This document shows positions 26,906 to 36,140 of a stretch of DNA of 64,000 bases, piece after piece. Position 1 is the stretch's first letter. The number at the start of each line of letters is the position of its first letter. The position numbers were made by a program, and so were the translations under genes. The notes under the pieces were generated by a model, which saw only the letters and a program-made list of their open reading frames with translations, searched no databases and was not told the DNA's origin. The stretch spans positions 139,219 through 203,218 of the forward strand of contig JADJMD010000016.1 in the NCBI GenBank assembly GCA_016709765.1, given 5' to 3'. Source of the stretch: Ignavibacteriales bacterium. Lineage in GTDB: Bacteria; Bacteroidota; Ignavibacteria; Ignavibacteriales; Ignavibacteriaceae.

Positions 26906-28405
26906 TTATTCAGTTTTCCAGTGGCAGTCTGTGCAAAGATGATCTTCAATAGATTCTCCAAGATCAACTGGATGCTGGAATTTTAATCCGTTAAGGTCAA
27001 CTCTCGTTTTACCTAGATTATCGGTTTGAGAAATTATTTTATGACAACTATTGCAATCATTTGAAATTACTTTTCCGTCATCGCTAACGTGATTGCCATC
27101 GTGACATCGGAAACAACCAGGAGTATAAACATGCGAAATATTGTCAGGAAAATGTTTCCAATCTGCGTTCATATAAGGAAAGTAATTTCTCGCATAAATC
27201 TTTTTCACTATTTCTATAGCGGAATTAATATTAACTCTTTTAGTTTTATAGATATCCGGGTAATTGGAAATATAAAAACTGTTTACCTGTTGCGGGATGC
27301 TTTCAAATGCCTGCTGCTTAGTAACATATTTGTCTTCTAAAACTTCTACTGCAAGACTTTTTATAAAAGGTAATGTTTGATCTATCTTATTATTGGATAA
27401 CATTTCATTTACCATTTTATCCGGTTGATGATAAATATGGGATGGACGATTGTGACAATCAATACAATCCATTGTTCTAAGATTTTCTTTTTTAAAATTT
27501 TTATCATCAAACTTAGAGTTTTTATTTCTAAATATTATTTCTTTTCCATCTTTAGATTTTACTTTAACCCAAGGAATTTCTAATCGTCGCTCATCTGTAT
27601 GGATATAAGTAATAATATTATCCGGATTAATATGCCAATGTATTCCTTCAATCGCTCCAAGCTCACTTTTCCCACCACCAATCTTAATAAGCATGCTTAT
27701 ATTTGATTTGGTATTCTGCTCATCAGATATGAAATAACTGTAATCAACTTTTTTTTCATTAAAAAAATGTGAGGGAGTATGACATTGTTCGCAAGTGCCT
27801 ACTGCAGGGCGAAGCTCTTTTACAGGCGTTTCTATCGGTCGCGAAAATTTATCAAACAAAACAGAATACACCTGATAAGCACCAGAAAATTTTGATTTAA
27901 CATACCAGCTTGTGCCAGAACCAATATGGCAGCCAACACAACCTACGCGCGAATGCGGAGAATCCAGGTATGCAGTGTATTCTGGTTCCATGACATTATG
28001 ACAAACTGTTCCGCAAAACTCGTCTGTTTCGGTGTACTCATAAGCTTTAAAACTTCCGAATGCGGAGAACAACATCAAAACGATTGTCCCAACAGAAAAA
28101 GTAACGAACATCGCTCGCTTTTTAGGATCGTTTAAATCAATTACCGGCAGCCTTTTTTCGCGAATGAGACCTTGACGTTCCCTTTTTCGTTCTCGTAAAT
28201 ATCCATAAGCGATAAGTAATAGACCTACTATCAGGAAAGAGGGAATTATTATGTAGGTAAGAATCCCCATATAGGTATTTTCTTCTGAGCCGAAGAAATC
28301 CAATACGAAAAGAAAAATAATTAATCCAAAACTTAATGCCGCTATCGCAGCACCAAACATTGTTATTGGATTATAAACATGTTTTGGGAACACTTCTTTC
28401 TTCAT
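26906..28405 (-). CDS. NapC/NirT-type multihaem membrane cytochrome c (seven haem sites)
   Basis: A 499-residue membrane protein with helices at about 16-38, 46-70 and 98-118, then a periplasmic haem domain. Haem sites in order: CGTVCH (residues 131-136, the CX3CH form seen in part of the NapC/NirT family), CVGCH, CEQCH, CIDCH, CFRCH, CNSCH and CTDCH. The first pair sits in the hallmark VCHNVMEPEYTAYLDSPHSRVGCVGCHIG split over residues 134-162. NapC/NirT proteins oxidise menaquinol and pass electrons to periplasmic partners; the two extra N-terminal helices and three C-terminal haems are additions to the basic four-haem type. It lies 31 bases after the corrected end of the cytochrome b gene, so it is co-transcribed. 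Confidence 0.92.
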   Translation of the reverse strand: MKKEVFPKHVYNPITMFGAAIAALSFGLIIFLFVLDFFGSEENTYMGILTYIIIPSFLIVGLLLIAYGYLRERKRERQGLIREKRLPVIDLNDPKKRAMFVTFSVGTIVLMLFSAFGSFKAYEYTETDEFCGTVCHNVMEPEYTAYLDSPHSRVGCVGCHIGSGTSWYVKSKFSGAYQVYSVLFDKFSRPIETPVKELRPAVGTCEQCHTPSHFFNEKKVDYSYFISDEQNTKSNISMLIKIGGGKSELGAIEGIHWHINPDNIITYIHTDERRLEIPWVKVKSKDGKEIIFRNKNSKFDDKNFKKENLRTMDCIDCHNRPSHIYHQPDKMVNEMLSNNKIDQTLPFIKSLAVEVLEDKYVTKQQAFESIPQQVNSFYISNYPDIYKTKRVNINSAIEIVKKIYARNYFPYMNADWKHFPDNISHVYTPGCFRCHDGNHVSDDGKVISNDCNSCHKIISQTDNLGKTRVDLNGLKFQHPVDLGESIEDHLCTDCHWKTE

Positions 28406-28436
28406 ATGTTACTTCTATTTTTTGTTTTGAAGTAAA

Positions 28437-29281
28437 TTATCTATAAGCAAAGATCATTGCATAGATGATCCACAAAATCATACTAAACCCAATTATCAAC
28501 ACAGTCCAGCCAAAAGCCGTTAATGCCTTAATAACAATCTCAGGGTATGGTTCAACAATGTGTTTTTCCAATTCACCTTTTCCAGAAGCTCTTTGTATTC
28601 AGCGGGTCGATCTAATTTAAATTCCTCTAATGGTACTCTCCCAGTGAAGATACAAACATCAATCGGAAATTTCTCGGGACGTAAGTGAGTATTAAAAAAA
28701 TGCACAGTAAAAATAAAACCAGTCGCTAATAATGCTTCGTCACTATGGATGATAGTGGCAACGTTTATCATATAACCTGGTATAAATTGTGTGAAGAATT
28801 CTGGAAACCAAAGTGTAAACCCTGTTGAACCAATAACGATCATTCCCCAGAAAACAGCAAAGTAATCAAATTTTTCCCAATAAGTCCATCTACCATATTC
28901 AGGGCGTTCACCCTTTCCTAAAAACCATTTGATAGAACCGATGAAATCATTTAAATCTTTTTTGTTAAATAATAAAGATCGCGGACCAAGAATTAATTGT
29001 TTAAATCCTCCAACTTGTTTTCTTTTGTTTCTAATTAAATCAGTTATATGGACTATAAAAACAATAACCATAACAACAGCTGCAAATCGATGAATATAGC
29101 CAGCCATTTCAAATCCGCCAAATAAATGAGAAAGGAATCTAGCCCACCCGGTATACGCAAATTTTACTGTCATACCTGTTATCGCAAGAGAGAGAAAACT
29201 TAATATCATAAAAAAGTGCAGACCACGATTTAACCTGGTAAATCTTATTACTTGTTTTCCTTGTCTAAGTGATTCTGACAT
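28437..29281 (-). CDS. Cytochrome b (formate-dehydrogenase gamma/b561-like), one frameshift
   Basis: Integral membrane dihaem cytochrome b that would exchange electrons between menaquinone and the haem proteins. Visible: RFTRLNRGLHFFMILSFLSLAITG, YIHRFAAVVMVIVFIVHI, WGMIVIGSTGFTLWF and ATGFIFTVHFFNTH, giving four helices with paired His. In the written frame the protein stops at 28520 after LLEKVNWKN..., but one base earlier the other frame reads GELEKHIVEPYPEIVIKALTAF followed by a fifth helix (GWTVLIIGFSMILWIIYAMIFAY) to a stop at 28437-28439. Adding one A to GAAAAGG near 28572 restores it. The gene starts 28 bases after the 19-haem gene's corrected stop. Confidence 0.88.
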
Positions 29282-29308
29282 TGATAAATTAAACTCCTAT
29301 TAATAAGT

Positions 29309-31295
29309 CTATTCCGAAGAATTTTTATTTTCGATTTCTTCAGCTAATTTAATTTTTTCTGCTATTTCTTTTCTCCATTTTAAAGATCTTGGAAGCCATA
29401 ACAAAGTATGAAGGCCTGCAAATATAAAAGTAAATAGTAGAAGTCCTGTCATTCCCCAAAACGTATAAAATAATACTGGATATTTGTCGGGATCATGATG
29501 AGTAGCGTGTGTAAAATATCCCGCAAATTGTTTATTAGCATTTGGATGACACTTTTGACAAGTTTCAACAACATTTTTTCGGCTTAAGTGAGAAGCAGGA
29601 TTTGTTATAGGTAAAATATCATGTGCGCTTATGACAATCGTAACATTTTGCAGTTTTAGTATATCCTAATTGATAGACCTTACCATGGTAAGTATCAAAA
29701 TAGGTATCAGCAATTTTTTCATGACACTTACCACACTGTTGCATAATTTCTAATTTAAAACCTTCAGTGTCTGCGCGTTTTATCTCATGAGCAGAATGAC
29801 AATTATTACACCCAGGTAGTGTTTTATCCGAATTTGAAACAAGAGGCGAATGAATACTTTTATCAAATTGCTCTTCAATTCCATGATGACATTTACCACA
29901 GGTTTTGGAAATGTTTAAATGATTGACAGATGATTCCTTTTCGGTTTTAGGAAGAATCATATGTTTAGAATGACAATCAGTACAAGTAGCAGTAACTGTT
30001 AACCCACTTTTGCTTAGACCTTTTCCATGAATACTTTCAGCAAAATGCGAAACAACATCCTCATTTGTGGTCGATCTGATAGCAGATTTTTCACCCGCTC
30101 TATGGCAATTTGCACAAAGCTTTGGAATATTTATTGCAAATGTAGGTGACTTAGAATTTGTGTGTCCTAAAATTTCATGAGTACCGTGACATTCTTTACA
30201 ACTTGGAGCATCTGGATCATTTTGCGCAAATAAAACACCATGAATACTTTTATTGTATTCTGTTCCTACTTCAGCATGGCAACTTGCGCAATCAACATTT
30301 TGTTGAATATTTTCGCAAGGACGATGCTTAAATGGATTATTAATTACATGGCATTGCCCGCAATTAATTTTTTGATGCGATGAGGCTTCTAATTTTTTTA
30401 CATCTACATATAATGAATGAGCATCAATTGAAGATTTTAAATTTGGATCACTATGACATTTTAGACATTGGTCATTAGCAAATCCCTGACTGTAATATAC
30501 ATTTCTGATTACATGTGGTTGATGGCAATCAACACATGCTGGAAGCACATGGGCTTCCTTTTCCCATAATTCACCGCGAATTATCTTTTGATGAACATTT
30601 TCAATATTGGCATGACATTTAGAGCAAGTGTTTGCAATATTATTTCTTGAAATGGTAGAACGCGAATCAGTATGTGGTAATATCCGATGGGCTGTGTGGC
30701 ACGATGCACAATTTGCCGATACTATTAATCCTTTTTTTAATAAACCCTCGCCATGGATACTTTCAGTATAGTTTTCAAGAATTCTGTCTTGTGGAATATT
30801 TCTATACCTCTGAACAGGTGAATTTTCTCTATGACATTTTCCACATAAATAAGGAATATTAGATGCATAGGTTGTGGCTTTTGGATTTTTGATAGATAAA
30901 ATATTGTGAGTACCATGACAAAAACCACAAGTTGGAGCTAACACATCCCCTTTAGCATTAGCTTTTCCATGAAGGCATTCTTTGTATAAATCAACTTCAA
31001 CTTGATGGCAGGGAGTACATTGTGCTTTACTGTTGTTTTCATTATGAGGAAATTCCTCAGGATTATAGTTCTGGTGACAGTCTACACAATTGTTTGATTT
31101 ATGGATTGAGTTTAAAAGAATATTCGGATTGGCATAAAGCGAAATAGTTTTACCATTCTTTGTACCTTCTAATTCCTTATCGTCATGACACATTAAGCAA
31201 TCATCATTTGATTGCGCAAAATTTGATATAGGGAAATTAATTATTAATAGTAAGCAAAAGAAAAACCATCTTATTTGACTTTTTTTCTTCTTCAA
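29309..31295 (-). CDS. Nineteen-haem membrane-anchored cytochrome c, one frameshift
   Basis: Signal peptide, then 18 CXXCH sites in the uninterrupted part (31295 to 29619): the sequence repeats a module of about 90-100 residues (C..CHG.H.IL, then NI...C.KCH, then SIHG). At about 29622 the frame ends after CYDCHKRT; in the next frame it continues AHDILPITNPASHLSRKN, a 19th site (CQKCH), FAGYFTHATHHDPDKYP, one membrane helix (FYTFWGMTGLLLFTFIFAGL) and a charged tail to the stop 29309-29311. Such serial haem proteins act as electron wires; the C-terminal helix should tie it to the inner membrane next to the cytochrome b gene product. No catalytic haem with a Lys or Cys in place of the usual pattern is seen. 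Partner and acceptor are unknown. Confidence 0.88.
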
Positions 31296-31345
31296 ATCAA
31301 GTCCTCAGGAATTGTAAAATAAAAGGTTATTATTAAAACTAAAAG

Positions 31346-33547
31346 TTATATGCTATCATCTGGAATATTAGCTTTGGCCTTTTTAATTCGTTCCAGTTCC
31401 AAGGGATGTTCTTCTGCCATTTCTTCTTCAGTAATAGTTCCCTTGAACCAGGCTAGGCTCATCGGATAAACATCCGGGTTGAAAATTACAAAATAAAAAT
31501 GCCAAATAACTATAGCAAGGAATGCTAGCCACGCTTCATAATAGTGAATTGTACGAGCTATATCCCAATCAAGTTTTGAGAACACTCCAATATAATCAAT
31601 GTATATCCACATCAATAAACCAGTTAAGCTCATCACTATTGTCCCCCAAATTAAAGCCCAGTACTCAGCTTTTTCAATATAGCTAAATCTGTCTAATTTC
31701 GGTTTGGTTTTAGATATTCCCAAATTATATTTTGCAACGCCAATAGCATCGGTAAAATCTTGCAGTTTTGGAAATAAATCGCGGACTAATTCTCTACCTC
31801 TTTGGGTGAATGCAATATAATAAATATGATAAAGGCTAACTATTATCATTATAATTGCAGAAATTCTATGTATCCAACTTCTATATACTACCACATCAGT
31901 CCAAAAGTCTCTGATATGACTAACCCACCATGAATCAGGATAACGTAACATAAATCCTGTTAAAACTAATATCATAAAACTAAAAGCCATAGTAAAATGT
32001 TGAATTCTCTCATTAACAGTCATCCTTAAGTAAAGTGAGTGACCGTGTTTTTCTTCTTGTATTTTACCAAGTTGTTTTAATTTTCTTACCTTAGATTTTT
32101 TTATTAGATCTAACAAATTATGTAAAAACATTCCACCAAGAATTGAGAAAAGAAGAAATATATATGTTGTTGAAATCCAATAGAGAATTGGTTCATCTTC
32201 TTTGTCTAATGTTACATGGATGCTTCCCTGAGTAAAAGTTTCATTTGCACCAGGATGGCATTTGCCGTATGTTTTTATAAGATTTCCTTTAAAAACCATT
32301 GATGTTGGATCAGTAGAAGGTTTGATGTTATGAACACCATGACAACTTCCACAATTTGCTACAGATGCAGATCCGCCGCTTAAAGCCAGCCCATGATAAG
32401 ATTGTGAAAACGTTTTGTATCTATTTGATGAGATGCCATATTTTTCAGTTAGTTTTACAGATGAATGACAGGGCGAACATATCTCCCTTGAAACATTTTC
32501 AAATGCTACCGGTGAGTTTGGATCATCAGTTTTTAAAATGTTATGTTCACCATGACAGTTAGTACATGAAGGGGAATCTCCATTTCCTTTTGCAACTAAT
32601 TGTCCATGTATACTTTCTGAATATTCTTTCTGAATTTCTGTATGACATTTACCACATGTCTGAGGAATATTTAATTTGTAAACACTTGATCTTGAATCTG
32701 TTCCCTTGATTATTTTATGGGAATTATGACAATTTATACAATTCGCAGCATCTCCATTATTCTTGCTATGAAGTGCATACCCATGAACGCTTTTATCATA
32801 AGCATGAATAAAACCTGCTGAAGGAGTTGATCTTTCTCTTACATCTTTATTATCTAAATGGCATGACAGGCATAATTTTTCTTGCGCTTTTTTCTTTTCA
32901 GCAGTATTGTTTAAAAATGCTTTTTCAGTAATAGGTGATTTATGACAATTAATACAATTTGGTGCTCCCTTGTCTCCAGATTGAAAGGCAGCCGCGTGAT
33001 CAGAACTAAGATAATTTTCACTTGCTGCTTTGTGGCAGGTTCCGCATGTAGTAGTTAAGTTGGAATTACTCCATTTGCTCTTCGGGTTTTTAGGTGAAAC
33101 AACATCGTGAATACCGTGACATCCTTTACAGGAGGTATCATTACTTTTTCCAAAGCCTTTAGATTTAATAATTTGAGGATGAAACGAATGCTTTATTAAA
33201 TCTTTTTGATGACAACTAACACAATTAATTTCTTTAATATTTTCTGCGTGTGGCAAGTTTTCAGCATCAAAATTCTTGTGGCAAGAAACGCAGCTTAATT
33301 TTGAATGTGCAGAACTTTTATAAACATCTTCTTTTACGAATAGGGAAATTTCTTTCCCATTTTTTTCCATAGTGAGTTCATTATCACTATGGCACATCAA
33401 ACAGTCATCAATCGATTGAGCATATATATTTGTGGGTAGAATAACTAATCCGATTACAAGGAGGGTTTGTATCTTTTTTAAGATGTTTGGGAAGCATCTT
33501 AATTTTTCGCTTGATGATGAAATCAATGCCATAGATGATAAACTCAA
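31346..33547 (-). CDS. Fusion of multihaem cytochrome c and cytochrome b
   Basis: A 733-residue protein with an export signal, twelve CXXCH sites in the first 430 residues, a thirteenth site spoiled to YGKCH (32255-32269), then five membrane helices of a b561-like cytochrome b (LYWISTTYIFLLFSILGGMF, MAFSFMILVLTGFMLRY, SWIHRISAIIMIIVSLYHIYYI, EYWALIWGTIVMSLTGLLMW, ARTIHYYEAWLAFLAIVIWHFYF). The haem part has the same module pattern as the 19-haem gene next door. This fusion couples the quinone pool directly to a periplasmic haem wire. The start is uncertain: an ATG near 33489 would give a cleaner signal (MLPKHLKKIQTLLVIGLVILP) if one A were removed from the A6 run near 33475. It starts 6 bases after the monohaem gene's stop. 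Confidence 0.9.
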   Translation of the reverse strand: MSLSSMALISSSSEKLRCFPNILKKIQTLLVIGLVILPTNIYAQSIDDCLMCHSDNELTMEKNGKEISLFVKEDVYKSSAHSKLSCVSCHKNFDAENLPHAENIKEINCVSCHQKDLIKHSFHPQIIKSKGFGKSNDTSCKGCHGIHDVVSPKNPKSKWSNSNLTTTCGTCHKAASENYLSSDHAAAFQSGDKGAPNCINCHKSPITEKAFLNNTAEKKKAQEKLCLSCHLDNKDVRERSTPSAGFIHAYDKSVHGYALHSKNNGDAANCINCHNSHKIIKGTDSRSSVYKLNIPQTCGKCHTEIQKEYSESIHGQLVAKGNGDSPSCTNCHGEHNILKTDDPNSPVAFENVSREICSPCHSSVKLTEKYGISSNRYKTFSQSYHGLALSGGSASVANCGSCHGVHNIKPSTDPTSMVFKGNLIKTYGKCHPGANETFTQGSIHVTLDKEDEPILYWISTTYIFLLFSILGGMFLHNLLDLIKKSKVRKLKQLGKIQEEKHGHSLYLRMTVNERIQHFTMAFSFMILVLTGFMLRYPDSWWVSHIRDFWTDVVVYRSWIHRISAIIMIIVSLYHIYYIAFTQRGRELVRDLFPKLQDFTDAIGVAKYNLGISKTKPKLDRFSYIEKAEYWALIWGTIVMSLTGLLMWIYIDYIGVFSKLDWDIARTIHYYEAWLAFLAIVIWHFYFVIFNPDVYPMSLAWFKGTITEEEMAEEHPLELERIKKAKANIPDDSI

Positions 33548-33553
33548 ACTTTA

Positions 33554-33895
33554 TTATTCTCCTTTAAGAGTAAGTAACCAATCAACCAAAGTTTTAAGAT
33601 CTTGATCACTTCCTTTAAAAGAAGATTTATGATCCTTGTCGTTTAACTTGGTTTCTTTTTTTAAATACTTCATTAAAAATTCTTTAGTTTTTTCTTTTCC
33701 TACAGTTGAAAGATCAACGGCATCAGATTTTTTAGATTCAATACCAGCAGAAGTAACCGTGTGGCACATTGAACATTTATTGTTCACAAAAATTTGTTTA
33801 CCGTCATCAACAGGTTGATTAGCAATCGTAAAAGCAAATCCGTATAAAGCAACTATCGTTACAACTAATCCAAGATAAATCAATATATTTTTCAT
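33554..33895 (-). CDS. Membrane-anchored monohaem cytochrome c
   Basis: A 113-residue protein with an N-terminal helix (MKNILIYLGLVVTIVALYGFAF) that is either a signal or an anchor, followed by a single haem site in NKCSMCHTV and a short class I-like fold ending KTLVDWLLTLKGE. It is the first gene of the six-gene cytochrome operon and 6 bases ahead of the cytochrome c/b fusion. It may shuttle electrons between the large haem proteins. The family is broad and no specific partner can be named. Confidence 0.88.
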   Translation of the reverse strand: MKNILIYLGLVVTIVALYGFAFTIANQPVDDGKQIFVNNKCSMCHTVTSAGIESKKSDAVDLSTVGKEKTKEFLMKYLKKETKLNDKDHKSSFKGSDQDLKTLVDWLLTLKGE

Positions 33896-33976
33896 TTTGT
33901 TTTTCCTTTTATTGTGAACTACTTAGTTATTGATTTTGTGCCCTTATGTTACAATTAGAATACCACAGTTTCAATG

Positions 33977-34108
33977 TTAATTATTTGTTAAAAATCCAGT
34001 ATTATGTTTGTTCAGAATTGCTAATTTCTCAGCTTTGGGAAGTCCATTTGCAACAATTTCGCAAGAATTGGAATGTTTTTTAATTGTTGTCGCATCAAAC
34101 ATTTTCAT
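33977..34108 (-). CDS. Small 43-residue protein, unrecognised
   Basis: A short reading frame from ATG 34108 to TAA 33977-33979. It codes a hydrophilic peptide with one Cys (MKMFDATTIKKHSNSCEIVA at the start; GLPKAEKLAILNKHNTGF later). Codon choice matches neighbouring genes and it fills the gap between the lone receiver gene and the cytochrome operon on the same strand. No strong ribosome-binding site is seen. I do not recognise a family. It could be a regulator or chance. Confidence 0.45.
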   Translation of the reverse strand: MKMFDATTIKKHSNSCEIVANGLPKAEKLAILNKHNTGFLTNN

Positions 34109-34185
34109 CGTGATGTTCTAAAAAAAATACTATTAATTAGTTTTTATTGAACACTATTGGAGCAAAAGGATTTAATAATTTTGTA

Positions 34186-34545
34186 CTAAGCGCTGGCCAA
34201 CAAATTTGGTATTTTAGAGGCAATTTCGTTTAGGTCAAAAGGCTTATAAAAAATTTCATTTACAAATTTCTTAATCATTCCTTCTGGTTCTTTAACTCTG
34301 TTGTTAAATACATACGTAAGTATTAATGGAACATCAGCTTTACATTTTTTGAACTCTTCACATTTTAGAATCACCTTCGAATCAGGTTCGGTATCCATAA
34401 TAACCAAATCAGCTGAACCATTACAAACAAGTGAAGACACAACTTCCATATCGGTAGTTGCAACAACTTTATATTGTGTTTGAAGGTACATAAGAAGACT
34501 GTAACACAAGCTAAAATCTGGGCTGTATATAACTATATTTTTCAT
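34186..34545 (-). CDS. Stand-alone response-regulator receiver domain, partly degenerate
   Basis: A 119-residue receiver fold with no output domain. The phosphoacceptor is present (Asp51 in LVIMDTEP), as are the late Thr (LILTYVFN) and Lys (FYKPFD). The acidic pair that normally opens the domain is reduced to one Asp (IYSPD, Asp10), so metal binding and phosphorylation may be weak. It lies in the same direction between the sigma-54 regulator and the cytochrome operon and may compete for or relay phosphate from the nearby histidine kinase. That is an inference from position. Confidence 0.8.
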   Translation of the reverse strand: MKNIVIYSPDFSLCYSLLMYLQTQYKVVATTDMEVVSSLVCNGSADLVIMDTEPDSKVILKCEEFKKCKADVPLILTYVFNNRVKEPEGMIKKFVNEIFYKPFDLNEIASKIPNLLASA

Positions 34546-34763
34546 TTTTTTTGTGATACTTTTCCTCAGTGAGTGGAAAAGTTGATATAATTTTGCTATT
34601 TGTGTGCCAATATCGGTTGTAAAGATATAGTGCAGGTAATTGAGAGTTTTTGAAGGATTGTTTGCAAGAATTTTAAATTATATTCTCGCAATTGAAAATC
34701 AGTAAAATGGCATTTTAATTATTGAGAATAAATCCAAATAACATAAAAGCTGATAAATCTCTA

Positions 34764-36119
34764 CTAAACTTTAATATCGAGCTCTTTTAATTTGCGATAT
34801 AATGTTGATAGACCAACTCGCAATGCATCAGCAGTTTTTTCTTTGTTATTATCGTTATTCTCCAAAGCTCGGATGATAAAATCCCTTTCAAACTTTCGCA
34901 CAGAATCATCAAGTGAGCCGCTAAATGAAAAATCTATTTCATCATTTTTTGGTTTAAACGTTTGTGGTAGTTCCTGCAAGGTAATCATTTCACCTTTACA
35001 AAAAATAACAGCTCGTTCAATAATATTTTCGAGTTCTCTAATTTCACCTTTCCACTCGTGATTTAGTATTGCACGCATAGCTTCACTATCAATCCCTTTA
35101 ATATTCTTATTCAACTCTTTGCGATATTTATCAAGAAAATGATCAGCAAGTAATGGAATATCTTCTTCTCTTTCTTTTAGAGAGGGGAGATGAATATCAA
35201 CAACATTTATTCTATAAAAAAGATCTTCGCGAAATTTTCCAGTCTTAACTTCTTCTTCAAGATTTCTATTTGTTGTAGCGATAAATCTTGTATTAACGGA
35301 AAGCGATACTGTTGTGCCTACTGGAGTATATTCTTTTTCTTGTATTGCTCTTAATAATTTCACCTGAAGCTGAGGAGGCATTTCGCTTATCTCATCTAAA
35401 AATAAAGTGCCACCATTTGCAGCTTTCATATAGCCGTCCTTATCAGAAATAGCGCCGGTAAATGCACCTTTCTTATGCCCAAATAATTCGCTTTCAATCA
35501 AATTTTCTGAAATGGCTCCACAATTGACTGCGACGAACGGTTTATTTTTTCGATGGCTTTTATAATGTAAAGCACGCGCTACAAGTTCTTTACCTGTTCC
35601 ACTATTTCCACTTATAAGCACAGTTGAATCAGTTTCTGCTACAGCTTCAATCATCTCATAGACTTTTTTTATATTTATACTTTTACCAACAATATTTTCA
35701 AAATCATATTTCCTGTGTATTTCTTCACGCAAGACGCGGTTTTCTAACAGTAATTCTCTTAATTCAAAAAGTCTTTTTGTTTTGATTAGAAGTTCATCAA
35801 ATTCGATTGGCTTTAAAATGTAATCACTAGCACCATTTCTAAGAGCTGTTATAGCAGTATCTAATGATCCAAATGCTGTTATCATAATAACAGAAGTTTG
35901 AAAGTTTAATGTTTTAATCTTTTCTAATAATTCTGTTCCTTTCATAAAAGGCATTTCAATATCTGTTATTACTAGATCAAAATGATTTGCTATCATTTTG
36001 TCGTAAGCAATTTTTCCATTCTCAGCTTTATCAACCTGGTAGCCTTCTTTTTCAAGAATATAGAATAATGAATCTCTAATTATTTCTTCATCATCAACTA
36101 CTAAAATTTTATGAGCCAT
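34764..36119 (-). CDS. NtrC-family sigma-54-dependent response regulator
   Basis: A 451-residue regulator with a receiver (1-120; Asp53 in LVITDIEMPFMKG), a sigma-54 AAA+ domain and a Fis-type helix-turn-helix. Walker A is GNSGTGKE (171-178), the sigma-54 contact loop is GAFTGA (218-223), Walker B is GGTLFLDEIS, and the C-terminal helix-turn-helix is NKEKTADALRVGLSTLYRKL. When phosphorylated it should form a ring that opens sigma-54 promoters. It starts 21 bases after the corrected PAS kinase gene, its evident partner. The cytochrome operon downstream is a likely target, but I did not find a convincing -24/-12 element. Confidence 0.95.
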   Translation of the reverse strand: MAHKILVVDDEEIIRDSLFYILEKEGYQVDKAENGKIAYDKMIANHFDLVITDIEMPFMKGTELLEKIKTLNFQTSVIMITAFGSLDTAITALRNGASDYILKPIEFDELLIKTKRLFELRELLLENRVLREEIHRKYDFENIVGKSINIKKVYEMIEAVAETDSTVLISGNSGTGKELVARALHYKSHRKNKPFVAVNCGAISENLIESELFGHKKGAFTGAISDKDGYMKAANGGTLFLDEISEMPPQLQVKLLRAIQEKEYTPVGTTVSLSVNTRFIATTNRNLEEEVKTGKFREDLFYRINVVDIHLPSLKEREEDIPLLADHFLDKYRKELNKNIKGIDSEAMRAILNHEWKGEIRELENIIERAVIFCKGEMITLQELPQTFKPKNDEIDFSFSGSLDDSVRKFERDFIIRALENNDNNKEKTADALRVGLSTLYRKLKELDIKV

Positions 36120-36140
36120 TTCTAATCCTAATTTCTTTTT

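Noticed and set aside
33600..34185. Sigma-54 promoter upstream of the cytochrome operon
   Set aside because: I looked for a GG-N10-GC element on the minus strand and found none that was convincing.
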